DNA from: Pseudarthrobacter enclensis
GTDB lineage: Bacteria; Actinomycetota; Actinomycetes; Actinomycetales; Micrococcaceae
DNA length: 64,000 nucleotides
Assembly (NCBI RefSeq): GCF_001457025.1
Contig: NZ_KQ758602.1
Span: 186,001-250,000, forward strand
Direction of reading: 5' to 3'
Part shown: positions 45,250 to 54,976 of the stretch, one piece after another
Position numbering within the stretch: the stretch's first letter is position 1
Layout of the letters: each line of letters begins with the position of its first letter
The notes under the pieces: generated by a model
What the model was told of the DNA's origin: nothing
Database searches by the model: none
The model's input: the letters and a program-made list of their open reading frames with translations, nothing else
Position numbers and translations under genes: made by a program

Positions 45250-46530
45250 CTAGAGGACCGGCAGGACCTCGAGGCCGCCCAGGTACTTCTGCAGCGCCTT
45301 GGGGACGTTGACCGAGCCGTCCGGGTTCTGATGGTGCTCCAGCAGGGCCACGATCCAGCGGGTGGTGGCCAGGGTGCCGTTGAGGGTGGCCACGGCGCGG
45401 GTGCCCTTGGCGACGCCCTCAGCGTTGACCACGCGCTCGCGGATGTTCAGGCGGCGGGCCTGGAACGTGGTGCAGTTGGAGGTGGAGGTCAGCTCACGGT
45501 AGGCGCCCTGCGTGGGTACCCAGGCTTCGCAGTCGTACTTGCGCGCGGCGGACGTGCCGAGGTCGCCGGCGGCAGTGTCGATGACCCGGTACGGCAGTTC
45601 GCACTTGGCGAGCATCTCCTCTTCCCAGGCCAGCAGGCGCTCGTGCTCGGCGGCAGCCTCTTCAACGGTGGTGTAGATGAACATCTCCACCTTGTTGAAC
45701 TGGTGCACGCGGATGATGCCGCGGGTGTCCTTGCCGTGCGAGCCGGCTTCGCGGCGGTAGCAGGAGCTCTGCCCGGCGTAGCGGATGGGGCCGGCGGAGA
45801 AGTCCAGGATCTCGTCGGCGTGGTACCCGGCGAGGGCCACCTCGGAGGTGCCCACCAGGTAGAGGTCGTCCTCGGCGAGGCGGTAGATCTCGGCGTCGTG
45901 CTTCACGTCGAAGCCGGTGCCCTGCATGGTCTCGGGGCGCACCAAAGTCGGGGTGATCATCGGGGTGAAGCCGGCCTCGATGGCCTGGTCCATGGCCATC
46001 TGCAGCAACGCCATCTCCAAGCGCGCCCCCACACCGCGCAGGAAGTAGAAGCGTGCACCGGATACCTTGGCGCCGCGCTCCATGTCGATCGCGCCGATCA
46101 GTTCACCGATCTCCAGGTGGTCCTTCGGCTCAAAGTCGGGGAACTCGCGCGGCGTGCCGACGGTCTTGACCACCACGTAGTCGTCCTCTCCGCCTTCCGG
46201 AACGCCGTCCTCGATCAGGTTGGGGATGGTGCGCAGCAGTTCTTCCTGCTTGGCCTGCGCGGCGTCAGCCTCGGCGGAGGCGGCCTTGACCGAGTTGGCC
46301 AGTTCCTTGACCTCGGCCAGCAGCGCCTGCTTTTCCTCGCCCTTGGCCTGCGCAACCTTCTTGCCGAAGGCGTTCTGCTCGGCGCGGAGGTTTTCGAAGC
46401 GGATCAGCGCCGCACGGCGGGCAGAATCTGCGGAGATGATCGCGTCCACCACTGATTCGTCCGCACCGCGGGCACGCTGGCTGGCACGGAATTTTTCCGG
46501 GTTTTCGCTGAGGTCTTTTACGTCGATCAC
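45250..46530 (-). CDS. serS: Seryl-tRNA synthetase
   Basis: It charges tRNA(Ser) and tRNA(Sec)-type tRNAs with serine. The 426-residue class II enzyme has the N-terminal antiparallel coiled-coil arm (about residues 25-110, [20 protein letters not shown]...), motif 2 in [22 protein letters not shown] and motif 3 in [19 protein letters not shown]. The start is GTG 46530 ([14 protein letters not shown]), the classical N-terminus; longer frames have no family content. It is divergent from the lipid-kinase gene at 46621. Confidence 0.98.
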   Translation of the reverse strand: MIDVKDLSENPEKFRASQRARGADESVVDAIISADSARRAALIRFENLRAEQNAFGKKVAQAKGEEKQALLAEVKELANSVKAASAEADAAQAKQEELLRTIPNLIEDGVPEGGEDDYVVVKTVGTPREFPDFEPKDHLEIGELIGAIDMERGAKVSGARFYFLRGVGARLEMALLQMAMDQAIEAGFTPMITPTLVRPETMQGTGFDVKHDAEIYRLAEDDLYLVGTSEVALAGYHADEILDFSAGPIRYAGQSSCYRREAGSHGKDTRGIIRVHQFNKVEMFIYTTVEEAAAEHERLLAWEEEMLAKCELPYRVIDTAAGDLGTSAARKYDCEAWVPTQGAYRELTSTSNCTTFQARRLNIRERVVNAEGVAKGTRAVATLNGTLATTRWIVALLEHHQNPDGSVNVPKALQKYLGGLEVLPVL

Positions 46531-46620
46531 CAGACAAGGGTATCCAATACCGCGCACGACGGCGGGCGGCCGGGGCGGCTGGGCCGGGCGCGTCTTCCGC
46601 CGGGCTACTGTGGAACCACC

Positions 46621-47676
46621 ATGAGCGACTGGATTCTCTACCTGCTGACTGCGGTGGCGCTTGCCTTCGCCATCTCCAGCTGGTGGGGCGTGCGCCGGCT
46701 GAAGGCCCTGCACATGCGCAGCGCGGTGGCCGGTGAAGCCTACGACCCCGGCCTGGAGAAACAGCGCGTGGCCGTGATCATCAACCCGATCAAGGCACGG
46801 GCCGACGAGGCGAAGGCCACCATCCAGCGGGCCTGCCTGGCCGCCGGCTGGGACGAGCCGGTGTTTTACGAGACGACGGCGGAGGACCCGGGTTTCACCC
46901 AGATGCAGGCGGCACTTGCGGGCAAGCCGGACGTCGTCCTGGTGGGCGGCGGCGACGGCACCGTCCGTGTGGTGGCCGAGGCGCTGGCCCACACAGACGT
47001 CGCGATGGGCCTCATTCCGCTGGGCACCGGCAACCTGCTGGCCCGGAACCTCGACCTGGACGTCACTGACCTGCACGGCACTGTCCAGACCGCCCTGTTC
47101 GGCCAGCAGCGTTCCATCGACACCGCGCGCATGGCCATCGAAAATTCCCGCACCGGACACTACTCGGAGCACGTCTTCCTGGTGATCGCCGGGATTGGCA
47201 TGGACGCCGAAGTGCTCGGCGACACCAACGCGGGGCTGAAGAAGGCGGTGGGGTGGCTGGCCTATACCGAGGCCGGCATGCGGCATCTTCCCGGCCGCCG
47301 CAAGAAGGTGTCCATCTCCCTGGACGGCAGCCCCGAGCAGGTGCGGAACATCCGCAGCGTCCTGTTCGCCAACTGCGGCCTGGTACCGGGCGGCATCGAC
47401 TTCATCCCGCAGGCCATGATCGACGACGGCATGCTGGACGTGGTGGTGATGAGCCCGCGCAGCGCCATCGGCTGGCTGCTGATGTACGGCAAGATCATGT
47501 TCAAGCACAGCGGAAAGCTGCCCATCATGACCGTTTACCGGTCCGGCCGGGTGGTGATCAAGTGCCCGGAACCGATGCCCACGCAGCTTGACGGCGACAC
47601 ATCAGGCGAGGCCACCCGGCTCACGGTCCAGGTGCAGCCGAGGTCGCTGCTGGTGCGGGTCAAGGGCACACGCTAA
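46621..47676 (+). CDS. Diacylglycerol-kinase-family lipid kinase
   Basis: A 351-residue DAGK-catalytic-domain protein. An N-terminal membrane anchor ([20 protein letters not shown], residues 4-23) precedes the catalytic region with [29 protein letters not shown] and [12 protein letters not shown], the ATP and substrate loops of this fold. It would phosphorylate a lipid such as diacylglycerol or sphingosine-like molecules at the membrane. It is close to the mycobacterial and streptomycete DAGK family. Divergent from serS. Confidence 0.92.
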   Translation: MSDWILYLLTAVALAFAISSWWGVRRLKALHMRSAVAGEAYDPGLEKQRVAVIINPIKARADEAKATIQRACLAAGWDEPVFYETTAEDPGFTQMQAALAGKPDVVLVGGGDGTVRVVAEALAHTDVAMGLIPLGTGNLLARNLDLDVTDLHGTVQTALFGQQRSIDTARMAIENSRTGHYSEHVFLVIAGIGMDAEVLGDTNAGLKKAVGWLAYTEAGMRHLPGRRKKVSISLDGSPEQVRNIRSVLFANCGLVPGGIDFIPQAMIDDGMLDVVVMSPRSAIGWLLMYGKIMFKHSGKLPIMTVYRSGRVVIKCPEPMPTQLDGDTSGEATRLTVQVQPRSLLVRVKGTR

Positions 47677-47770
47677 GGGCCCGCGAAAGGCCCGATGGGT
47701 GGACAAACCAAAGGCCGACGGCGGCACGGCAGTCCGTGCGTCGCGCCGGCCGGCTGGGGGCAAACGGAGG

Positions 47771-47977
47771 TCAGTCTTCGGAATCCTTGGCGGCCTCGGA
47801 AGCGTGCTTGCTGTGTGCCCGCTCCTCGGACTGTTCCCGGATCATGGCCTGTTCCTCCTCGAAGCGCAGGCGGTCGGCGCGGTCGGCGTCGTCGCCGTCC
47901 CAGTCCTGGTTGTCGGCGGTGGGCTTGGGGTTGACGATCATTCCCTGGCCGTCGTTCTCGGTGCTGCCGGCTGACAT
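47771..47977 (-). CDS. Small acidic hydrophilic protein, 68 residues
   Basis: Unrecognised. It reads MSAGSTENDGQGMIVNPKP then DWDGDDADRADRLRFEEEQ..., ending KDSED, so it is strongly charged and probably disordered or helical. GGGAG stands 6-8 nt before the ATG. It stands alone between the convergent lipid-kinase and pheA genes. Function unknown. Confidence 0.65.
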   Translation of the reverse strand: MSAGSTENDGQGMIVNPKPTADNQDWDGDDADRADRLRFEEEQAMIREQSEERAHSKHASEAAKDSED

Positions 47978-48071
47978 GACCCGCTCCCTTCGTTAGGGGC
48001 CACTCTTCATGTGGATCAAGCAAGCATACGCACACTGAATAACCCGCGGAAGTACCCCGGGCGGCATTGGC

Positions 48072-49040
48072 CTACGCTGTGGGCGAAGCGCAGTAACCGC
48101 TTTCTGCCTGCACCGATTCGGCGTCGAGGATGGATCCCACCCAGGCCCGGGCAGCAGCGAAGGCCGCGTCCGAGGTGTGCGCCTGCACCTCGACCGGGTG
48201 CCGGTCTGCCCGGGGGTAGGAGCCCAGGAAGCGCGTTGCGGGACTGATGCGGTGCAGCCCCGCCAGGGCGTCGGCAACGCGTTGGTCCGCCACATGGCCG
48301 TCGGCGTCGATGCTGAAGAAATAGTGGCCCAGGTACTGCCCGGTGGGCCGGGACTCGATCCGGCTCAAGTTGACGCCGCGCGCCGCGAACTGGTCCAAAA
48401 TCTCCATCAGGGCACCGGGGCGGTCCTCCGGCAGCGGGACAACCACGGTGGTTTTGTCCGCGCCGGTGCGCTCCGGCAGCCGGCCCGGCCTGCTGACCAG
48501 CACAAACCGGGTCACCGCCCCGGGGTTGTCTCCTATGTTCTCGGCCAGCACGGGAAGGCCGGGCCGCTCCTGCGCCACGAGCGGGGCGCACACGGCAGCA
48601 TCGTAGTGGCAGTCCGGGTCCAGCAGCCCCACGGCCGCCGCTGCGGTGGACGACCCCGGAACGTATTCCGCGGCTGGAATATTCGCATCCATCCACAGCC
48701 GGCACTGTGCCCAGGCATGGCCGTGCGTGGACACCCGGCGCACATCGCCCAGCCTGATGCCCGGCCGTGCCACGAGCACGAAACTGATGGGCACCAGCAC
48801 TTCCCTGACGATCCGCAGTTCGTCGCCGCCCGCAATCGCATCGAGGGTGGCGGTGACCCCGCCCTCGACCGAGTTTTCGATCGGCACCATGGCGGCGTCC
48901 GCGGAACCGTTCCGGACGGCATCCAGCGCGGCATTGACGGTGGCAGCGGGTACCCGGGTGGCCGCGGGCGCATCCGGCACCTGCATCAAGGCCGCCTCGG
49001 TGAACGTCCCTTCCGGACCGAGGAAAGAGTAGGTGGGCAC
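48072..49040 (-). CDS. pheA: Prephenate dehydratase
   Basis: It converts prephenate to phenylpyruvate in phenylalanine synthesis. The 322-residue protein has the catalytic domain PTYSFLGPEGTFTEAAL (residues 2-18), MVPIENSVEGGVTATLD (about 60) and a C-terminal ACT domain (VVVPLPEDRPGALMEIL, about 205) with the ESRP effector motif. Length is standard for the monofunctional enzyme. GTG 49040 shares its last base with the rhodanese stop (TAGTG), so translation is coupled. Confidence 0.96.
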   Translation of the reverse strand: MPTYSFLGPEGTFTEAALMQVPDAPAATRVPAATVNAALDAVRNGSADAAMVPIENSVEGGVTATLDAIAGGDELRIVREVLVPISFVLVARPGIRLGDVRRVSTHGHAWAQCRLWMDANIPAAEYVPGSSTAAAAVGLLDPDCHYDAAVCAPLVAQERPGLPVLAENIGDNPGAVTRFVLVSRPGRLPERTGADKTTVVVPLPEDRPGALMEILDQFAARGVNLSRIESRPTGQYLGHYFFSIDADGHVADQRVADALAGLHRISPATRFLGSYPRADRHPVEVQAHTSDAAFAAARAWVGSILDAESVQAESGYCASPTA

Positions 49041-49366
49041 TAAAGCACCATGGGCTTGAGTCCGTTGTCGGACACGAGCGGCCGGCCCGCCTCCAGCCAC
49101 TGGTCCATGCCGCCGGAGACATTGATGGCCGTGTAGCCCTGGCCGGTCAGCCACTGCGCGGCGCGGAATGAGCGTCCGCCCGTGCGGCAGATGACGTACA
49201 CGTCCTGGTCAGGGTCCAGTTCCTCGAGCCTGGCCGGAATCTGGTCCATGGGGATGTGGAGGGCGCCCTCGGCATGCCCCGCCACCCATTCGTAGTCCTC
49301 CCGGACGTCGAGGATGACGGCGTCCTCAGGCACGTCGTTCACGGGAACGGTATCGAAATCGCTCAC
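49040..49366 (-). CDS. Rhodanese-like domain protein
   Basis: A 108-residue single rhodanese domain, with the active-site cysteine in VYVICRTGGRSFRAAQWL (about residue 66) and ILDVREDYEWVAGHAEGALH before it. It may be a sulfurtransferase or carry sulfur for other enzymes. The start is GTG 49366; the in-frame region upstream belongs to the opposite-strand amidase. It is coupled to pheA by a 1-nt overlap. Confidence 0.92.
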   Translation of the reverse strand: MSDFDTVPVNDVPEDAVILDVREDYEWVAGHAEGALHIPMDQIPARLEELDPDQDVYVICRTGGRSFRAAQWLTGQGYTAINVSGGMDQWLEAGRPLVSDNGLKPMVL

Positions 49367-49475
49367 GGGGGATCCCTTCCTGGAAGATCGAAAGTCAGGA
49401 TCCAGCCTAGTGCGTTCCCCGAAACCCGGCGCCGACCGCGGGCACGTTACGCTTCTCGGTAACCCAGGAGGACCA

Positions 49476-50909
49476 GTGCCCGCAGACATCCATGCCCTCT
49501 CCGCCCGCGAGTTGCGGGACCAGCTGCGCGGCGGCCAGGTCTCGGCCGTGGAAGCGGCCGAACACTTCCTGTCACGGATCGAGGAGCGGAACCCGCAGCT
49601 GGGTGCCTTTATTACCGTCACGGCGGACCGGGCCCTCGACCAGGCCCGTGCTGCCGATGCCCTGCACGCCCGGAGTGCAGCGAAAGACCTGCCGGTCCTG
49701 CATGGCATGCCGATGGCGTTCAAGGACCTGACCGATGTTGCCGGCGTGGTGACCACCCACGGGAGCGCCGCACTGGAGCATCGTCCTGCGCCCGCCGATG
49801 CACCCCTGGTGGCGCAGCTGAAGGACGCCGGCGTCATCTCCCTCGGTAAGACGCAGGTGCCCGAGTTCGGACTGACGGCCTACTCCGAAAACCGCATCGC
49901 GCCGCCGTCGCGCAATCCGCACTCTCCCGGCCGGAGTTCGGGAGGGTCCTCCGGCGGAAGCGCGGCCGCCGTCGCCGCCGGGCTGCTTCCCTTTGCCCCG
50001 GGGACCGACGGCGGCGGGTCCGTTCGGATCCCTGCGGCGGCCTGCGGGCTGGTGGGCCTCAAACCCGGCAGGGGTACGGTGCCCGGCGGGGAAAGCCAGG
50101 GGGACCCGGCGCGGCTGGTAGTGGCAGGCCCGCTCGCAAGGAACGCCGGGGATGCGGCCCTCCTTATGGATGCCTTGGTGCCCGGCGGCGGCTATCTCAC
50201 AGCTGTGGAGCAGGAGCCGGAACGGCTGCGCATCGGCGTCACGCTGGACAGTCCCTGGTCAGGAACGTTCCCGTTCACGCCGGAGCCGGAGGCGCTGGAT
50301 GCCCTGGTCGCGGGTGTGCGCCTCCTGGAGCAGGCCGGCCATGCCACCGGGGAGGCGACCATCCGCTACGACAACAGGTATCCCGACGCGTTCACCACGG
50401 CCTGGACGGCAGGGGTGGGAAACGCCCGCATCAGCCCCCAGCGCGAGGCTCTCCTGGCGCCGCTGACCCGCACCTTCCGGCGCCGCGCACAGCAGCGCAG
50501 CTCCGCCAGGTTGTCGGAAGCGCTGGCCTTCCTGAGGCGGTTCGAGCACGATACGGTGGCGCAGTATTCGCAGTGGGACCTTATGCTGATGCCTTCCCTG
50601 GCGCAGACGCCGCGGCCGGTGGGCTGGTTCACCGGCACCGCCGCGGGCAGCGACTCCTGGCCGTCGGCGCACTGGCCGGGCGATGCCGACGGCGACTACC
50701 GCAAACAGTGCGAATTCGCGCCCTGGTCCTCCATGGTCAACGTCTGCGGCCTGCCGGCCATCAGCCTCCCGGTTCATTGGACCGGCGGGGCTCCCGGCAG
50801 CGGCCTGCCCATGGGCATCCAGCTGGTGGGACGGCCGGGATCGGAGCGGCTCCTGCTCCAGGTGGGGAACCAGCTGGGCCCGGCCGCCAGCCTGTTGACC
50901 TGCCCCTAA
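49476..50909 (+). CDS. Amidase signature enzyme
   Basis: A 477-residue amidase of the AS family. The Ser-cisSer-Lys triad is in MAFKDLTDVAGVVTTHG (Lys), GSSGGSAAAVAAGL (cis-Ser) and PGTDGGGSVRIPAAACG (Ser nucleophile). An N-terminal helical region (SARELRDQLRGGQVSAVEAAEH) precedes it. GTG 49476 has CAGGAGG 6 nt before it. It may act on small amides; without GatB/GatC genes nearby it is probably not the GatA subunit. Confidence 0.93.
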   Translation: MPADIHALSARELRDQLRGGQVSAVEAAEHFLSRIEERNPQLGAFITVTADRALDQARAADALHARSAAKDLPVLHGMPMAFKDLTDVAGVVTTHGSAALEHRPAPADAPLVAQLKDAGVISLGKTQVPEFGLTAYSENRIAPPSRNPHSPGRSSGGSSGGSAAAVAAGLLPFAPGTDGGGSVRIPAAACGLVGLKPGRGTVPGGESQGDPARLVVAGPLARNAGDAALLMDALVPGGGYLTAVEQEPERLRIGVTLDSPWSGTFPFTPEPEALDALVAGVRLLEQAGHATGEATIRYDNRYPDAFTTAWTAGVGNARISPQREALLAPLTRTFRRRAQQRSSARLSEALAFLRRFEHDTVAQYSQWDLMLMPSLAQTPRPVGWFTGTAAGSDSWPSAHWPGDADGDYRKQCEFAPWSSMVNVCGLPAISLPVHWTGGAPGSGLPMGIQLVGRPGSERLLLQVGNQLGPAASLLTCP

Positions 50910-50999
50910 CGTTCCCTTAACCCGGCTGTAACCCGGCGCGGGGAAACTGGAGAGGCGTCACGTCCATCCCGGCCATCCGCTCGACGGGGAGTTGCCCTT

Positions 51000-51221
51000 A
51001 TGAACGCCGAACACCCCTCCACCGCCACATCCCAGCGCTCTGACGGGTCCCGGCCCGACCTGAGCAACGCGAACGTCCGCGAAGACCTGGCCCTTGCCGG
51101 CCGCTGCGCGCTGGTCCACCTGCCGTCGGGCCGCACGTGCCTCCTCCCGCTGCGCCATCAAGGGCCCTGTGATTTCCACGGCCCGGACGAGGCCGCGGAC
51201 GTCGTCTCCGCGGAGCAGTAG
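51000..51221 (+). CDS. Small hypothetical protein with a cysteine pair
   Basis: 73 residues, mostly polar. ATG 51000 has GGGAG about 8 nt before it. The central ALAGRCALVHLPSGRTCLLPLRHQGPCDF has three cysteines and His/Arg, resembling small metal-binding or redox proteins. Not recognised otherwise. It has a typical -strand neighbour-free position after the amidase gene. Confidence 0.55.
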   Translation: MNAEHPSTATSQRSDGSRPDLSNANVREDLALAGRCALVHLPSGRTCLLPLRHQGPCDFHGPDEAADVVSAEQ

Positions 51222-51317
51222 CGTCCGTTCGAGGCTTCCATGACGCCCGCTGCAGGTGTCGACTCCCGGCCGGATCGGGAGGACGATTAAAGGGCAGTCA
51301 CTGGAAGGAGGTCTGTG

Positions 51318-51533
51318 ATGTGCTACGGATACAGCAAGGACTTCGGGCGGAGTTACCGGAAGGAAACCGACCGCCGCCCCGAGGCCCGGCAGGAAACCCC
51401 GGTGGAGTCCCCGGAACCGCAGGTCAAGCCGCAGGCTAAGGCACAGGATTACACGTTCTGGGCCTTCCCGGCCTGGCGCCGGACGCCCAAGCCCCACACA
51501 CCTGCCGCTGAGCGGAGCAAGGAAAGCGTCTGA
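51318..51533 (+). CDS. Small hypothetical protein, 71 residues
   Basis: Begins MCYGYSKDFGRSYRKETDRR, then an Arg/Glu/Pro-rich segment and an aromatic block DYTFWAFPAWRR. ATG 51318 has GGAAGGAGG 6 nt upstream, a very strong ribosome site; GTG 51315 is adjacent. Not recognised; the charged, Pro-rich sequence looks unstructured. Confidence 0.65.
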   Translation: MCYGYSKDFGRSYRKETDRRPEARQETPVESPEPQVKPQAKAQDYTFWAFPAWRRTPKPHTPAAERSKESV

Positions 51534-51676
51534 CCGCGCCGCAACGAGGGGCCATCCGGCCGGGACCGCCGGCAGGAGGCCCCTTCCGCCGCGCCCGCAC
51601 GGAGCGTTGTGCCGTGCGCCGCAGTCCAGCTAAGGTGGCAAGGTAAGCATGCTTAGCATTCCGGAAGGGGACACCA

Positions 51677-52147
51677 ATGAGCGCAGGCCAGTACACACCG
51701 GAGCCCGAGGGCGGCGCTGGTACCGGCACCCCCGAAACTGACCGGACCGCCGGCCGCCAGGCCGGCGCCCGCGCGGACGCCTCTCCCACAGACGGCCGGG
51801 CCGCCATGCCGCCCTACCCGGCGGACGCCCCGGCCCGTCAAGGCACCCAAGGCGACGTCCCGCCGTCGTCCACTCCCGCGGGAACCGCCGAGCGCAAGGT
51901 GACGCGCACAGGCATGGTGTGGGCCGCCGTCGTGGCCGCCCTGGTGGTGCTGATCCTGCTGATCATCTTCATCCTTCAGAACCAGGAGCTGGTGCTGGTG
52001 AAGTTCCTGGGGCTCGAAGGCGCGGTGCCGCTGGGCATGGCCCTGTTCATTGCCAGTGTCACCGGCGGCGTGCTGGTGGCCGCCGCCGGCGGTGCCCGGA
52101 TCCTGCAGCTGCGGGCCAGCGCCCACCGGGCACGGCAGCGCCGCTGA
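51677..52147 (+). CDS. LapA-domain (DUF1049) membrane protein
   Basis: A 156-residue protein with a long disordered N-terminus (residues 1-72, Gly/Thr/Pro-rich). Two transmembrane helices follow (GMVWAAVVAALVVLILLIIFIL and LGMALFIASVTGGVLVAAA), with the LapA motif NQELVLVKFLGLEGAVPLGMALF between them. LapA proteins are small membrane proteins linked to envelope assembly. ATG 51677 is preceded by GGAAGGGG. Confidence 0.88.
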   Translation: MSAGQYTPEPEGGAGTGTPETDRTAGRQAGARADASPTDGRAAMPPYPADAPARQGTQGDVPPSSTPAGTAERKVTRTGMVWAAVVAALVVLILLIIFILQNQELVLVKFLGLEGAVPLGMALFIASVTGGVLVAAAGGARILQLRASAHRARQRR

Positions 52148-52153
52148 ACCGCA

Positions 52154-52176
52154 GCGCCGCCCGGCCGTAGCGGCGC
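52154..52176. terminator. Weak GC hairpin between the lapA and carboxyltransferase genes
   Basis: GCGCCGC (52154-52160) and GCGGCGC (52170-52176) form a 7-bp stem in the 37-bp gap between two convergent genes. There is no T-run, so terminator function is tentative. Confidence 0.35.
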
Positions 52177-52184
52177 CCAGGGAA

Positions 52185-53702
52185 CTAACTGCCCAAGTTC
52201 CGGAACTTCCGGGCCCGGGAGGCCACCAGCTGGGAGACCGGCACCGCGGCCACCGAGGCCAGCTCGTACTCGATGGCGTGCGCCATGCGGGCGCAGAACT
52301 CACGCGGCTCCAGGGACGCGTCATGGCGCTCGTCCACGATATGGTCCACCAGCCCGTTCGCGTACAGCGACGCCACGTTGACACCCTGGGCCTGGGCCAT
52401 CGCCGGCGCGAAGTCCGTGGTGCGGTGGACAATGGCGCTGGCGCCCTCGGGCGGCAGCGGGGACAGCCAGCTGTGCTGCGCGGCGATGGTCCGGTCGGCC
52501 GGCAGCAACGCCAGCGCCCCTCCCCCGGCGCCCTGGCCCAGCAGCACCGAGACCGACGGCGACTCCAGGCCGATCAGCTCGTGCAGGGAACGTGCGATTT
52601 CTCCAGCCAGGCCGCCCTCCTCCGCTTCCTGGGACAATGCCGCACCGGCGGTGTCGATGACCGTAAGCAGCGGCAGCCGCAGTTCCTCCGCCAGCTTGGC
52701 ACCGCGCCGGGCCTCCCGCAGGGAACCCGGACCCATCCCGGCCGCGTCCCTGCGCAGCGGACGGGTGTGGCCCAGCACGATGCAGGACTGGGTGCCAAAA
52801 CGGGCGAGTGCCAGCAGCAGGCCGGGGTCCTTCTCGCCCTGGCCGGTGCCGTTGAGCGGCAGCGCATCCGTGGCGCCGTACTTGAGCAGCTGGCGCAGGT
52901 CCGGCCGGCGCGGCTGCCGGGAAATGCCAATGGAGGTCCAGGCATCCACGGCGGCGGGGCGCACGCCCAGCGTGGCGGGGGCCTGCGGCCAGGCGGCGGA
53001 TCCGGAGGCCCGCCGCGGCATCAGGATGTCCAGCGCCCGGCCCACCAGCTCGGCAAGTTCGCAGGGTTCCACCACGCCGTCGATCAGGCCTTTGTTGAAG
53101 AGGTTCTCGGCCACCTGCACGTTGTCCGGGAACGCCTCCCCGTACAGGGACTCGTACACGCGGGGGCCCAGGAAGCCAAGCAGCGCGCCCGGCTCGGCCA
53201 CGTTGATGTGCCCCAGGGATCCCCAGGACGCCATGACGCCGCCGGTGGTGGGGTGGCGCAGGTACACCAGGTAGGGCAGCCCCGCCTGCCGGTGGGCGCG
53301 GACGGCCGCGGTGATCTTCACCATCGACAGGAACGCCAGCGTGCCTTCCTGCATCCGGGTGCCGCCCGAGGACGTGCCGGCCAGCAGCGGCAGGCCCTCA
53401 GCCGTGGCCCGTTCCACCGCGGCCACGATCCGCTCCGCAGCGGCATGCCCGATCGAACCGGCCAGGAAGGAGAACTCGCTCACGATCAGCGCCACCCTGC
53501 GTCCCCGGATCATCCCGGCGCCGGTGATGACGGATTCGTCGGTGCCGCTGCGTCCGCGCGCCCGGTCAAGGTCGGCGGCATATTCGTCGCTCAGGGCCGG
53601 CTGCTGCGGCGCCGTGTCCCAGGAGACGAAGGAGTCCCGGTCCACAACGGCGTCCAGCAGTTCGGCCGCGCCCAGGTGCCGCACCTTCTGCGCCGCGGGC
53701 AT
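52185..53702 (-). CDS. Biotin-independent-looking acyl-CoA carboxyltransferase (AccD/AccA fused type)
   Basis: A 505-residue protein with both crotonase-like halves of an acetyl-CoA carboxyltransferase: an AccD-like half (SFLAGSIGHAAAERIVAAVE...GTSSGGTRMQEGTLAF, then LPYLVYLRHPTTGGVMASWG) and an AccA-like half (GPGSLREARRGAKLAEELRLP..., IDTAGAALSQEAEEGG, GQGAGGGALALLPADRTIAA). There is no zinc finger at the N-terminus. ATG 53702 is 1 nt after the CaiB gene stop, so they are coupled. No biotin carboxylase or carrier gene is next to it. It may decarboxylate or transcarboxylate an acyl-CoA made by the CoA-transferase, but the reaction is not established. Confidence 0.85.
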   Translation of the reverse strand: MPAAQKVRHLGAAELLDAVVDRDSFVSWDTAPQQPALSDEYAADLDRARGRSGTDESVITGAGMIRGRRVALIVSEFSFLAGSIGHAAAERIVAAVERATAEGLPLLAGTSSGGTRMQEGTLAFLSMVKITAAVRAHRQAGLPYLVYLRHPTTGGVMASWGSLGHINVAEPGALLGFLGPRVYESLYGEAFPDNVQVAENLFNKGLIDGVVEPCELAELVGRALDILMPRRASGSAAWPQAPATLGVRPAAVDAWTSIGISRQPRRPDLRQLLKYGATDALPLNGTGQGEKDPGLLLALARFGTQSCIVLGHTRPLRRDAAGMGPGSLREARRGAKLAEELRLPLLTVIDTAGAALSQEAEEGGLAGEIARSLHELIGLESPSVSVLLGQGAGGGALALLPADRTIAAQHSWLSPLPPEGASAIVHRTTDFAPAMAQAQGVNVASLYANGLVDHIVDERHDASLEPREFCARMAHAIEYELASVAAVPVSQLVASRARKFRNLGS

Positions 53703-53703
53703 G

Positions 53704-54921
53704 CTAGTTCGCCCCGGCACTGGCGTCAGCCGGGACCAGTCCCAGCCATTCACGGATGGCCGGGCCGTCCTCGTTCAGCAGCGGCGGGGCATCGTGGCCG
53801 GTCAGCGTTGTTTCGGCTTCGTCGCCGCGGGCGAAGAACCGCAGCGGCGGCCCGGGAAGGTTGACGGCGCCCAGCAGCGGGTGCTCCACTTCCACCACCA
53901 GCCCCTGGGAGGCCACCTGCTCCCAGGCGTACACCTCATCCAGCGAGCGGACCTTGCCCGCCGGGATCCCGGCGTCGTTCAGCTTTTCCAGCAGCTCCGC
54001 GGCCCCGTACGGGGCGAAGGCGCGTTCGACGGCGGCAATCACCTCCGCGCGGTTGCGCACCCGTTCGGCGTTGCTGGCAAAGCCCGGGGCAGCCGGGTCC
54101 AGGCCGAATGCGGCGGCGAACGAGTGCCAGAGCTTTTCGCTGCCGACGCTGATCTGGACGCTGCCGTCTATGCAAGCGAACAGGCCGTAGGGGGCGATGG
54201 AGGGGTGGTGGTTGCCCTGCGCCTGCGGGACCTCGCCGGCCACGGTGGTGCGGGTGCCCTGGAACGCGTGGACACCGATCAGCGAGGCCAGCAGCGAGGT
54301 ACGGACCACCTTGCCGTTTCCGGTCCGGTCCCGTTCGACCAGCGCGGCGAGGACGCCGGTGGCACCGTTCATGCCGGCCAGCAGGTCGGCGATGGGGACG
54401 CCGACGCGCTGGGGATCGTCCGGTCCGGAGCCGGTGAGGGACATCAGGCCGGCCTCGCCCTGGAGGATCTGGTCGTAGCCGCTGCGCTGGGACTCGGGTC
54501 CGTCGTGGCCGAAGCCGGTGATGGAGAGGATGACCAGGCGCGGGTTGAGTTCGTGCATGGCGGCGGTGGAGAAGCCCAGCCGGTTCATCACCCCGGGCCG
54601 GAAGTTCTCGATCACCACGTCTGCGCGTTCAAGGAGTCCGCGCAGCACCGCTTTGCCGTCGTCGCTCTTCAGGTCCAGGCTGATGGATTCCTTGTTGCGG
54701 TTGCAGGACATGAAGTAGGTGGACTGCAGGTCATCCTCGGGGCCGACGAAGGGCGGCCCCCAGCCGCGGGTGTCGTCCCCGGTTCCCGGGTTTTCCACCT
54801 TGATGACGCGGGCGCCGAGGTCAGCGAGCATCATGCCGGCGTGGGGGCCGGCGAGGGCGCGGCTGAGGTCGATGACGGTATGTCCGGCCAGGGGGCCCTG
54901 TGGGCGGTCAGCGGTGTTCAT
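53704..54921 (-). CDS. CaiB/BaiF-type (class III) CoA-transferase
   Basis: A 405-residue CoA-transferase, the usual family length. It opens PLAGHTVIDLSRALAGPHAGMMLADLGARVIKVE and has NKESISLDLKSDDGKAVLRGLLERADVVIENFRPGVMNRLG. The catalytic aspartate lies in VPIADLLAGMNGATG (about residue 175). It moves CoA between carboxylic acids. Upstream of it is the permease (55 bp gap), downstream the carboxyltransferase (1 nt gap), so CoA activation of an imported acid is the likely job. Substrate unknown. Confidence 0.92.
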   Translation of the reverse strand: MNTADRPQGPLAGHTVIDLSRALAGPHAGMMLADLGARVIKVENPGTGDDTRGWGPPFVGPEDDLQSTYFMSCNRNKESISLDLKSDDGKAVLRGLLERADVVIENFRPGVMNRLGFSTAAMHELNPRLVILSITGFGHDGPESQRSGYDQILQGEAGLMSLTGSGPDDPQRVGVPIADLLAGMNGATGVLAALVERDRTGNGKVVRTSLLASLIGVHAFQGTRTTVAGEVPQAQGNHHPSIAPYGLFACIDGSVQISVGSEKLWHSFAAAFGLDPAAPGFASNAERVRNRAEVIAAVERAFAPYGAAELLEKLNDAGIPAGKVRSLDEVYAWEQVASQGLVVEVEHPLLGAVNLPGPPLRFFARGDEAETTLTGHDAPPLLNEDGPAIREWLGLVPADASAGAN

Positions 54922-54976
54922 GTGCTGGTTCCTTTTCTGAAATGCGTGGCGCGGGGCGGGTGAACGGGGGCGGGGG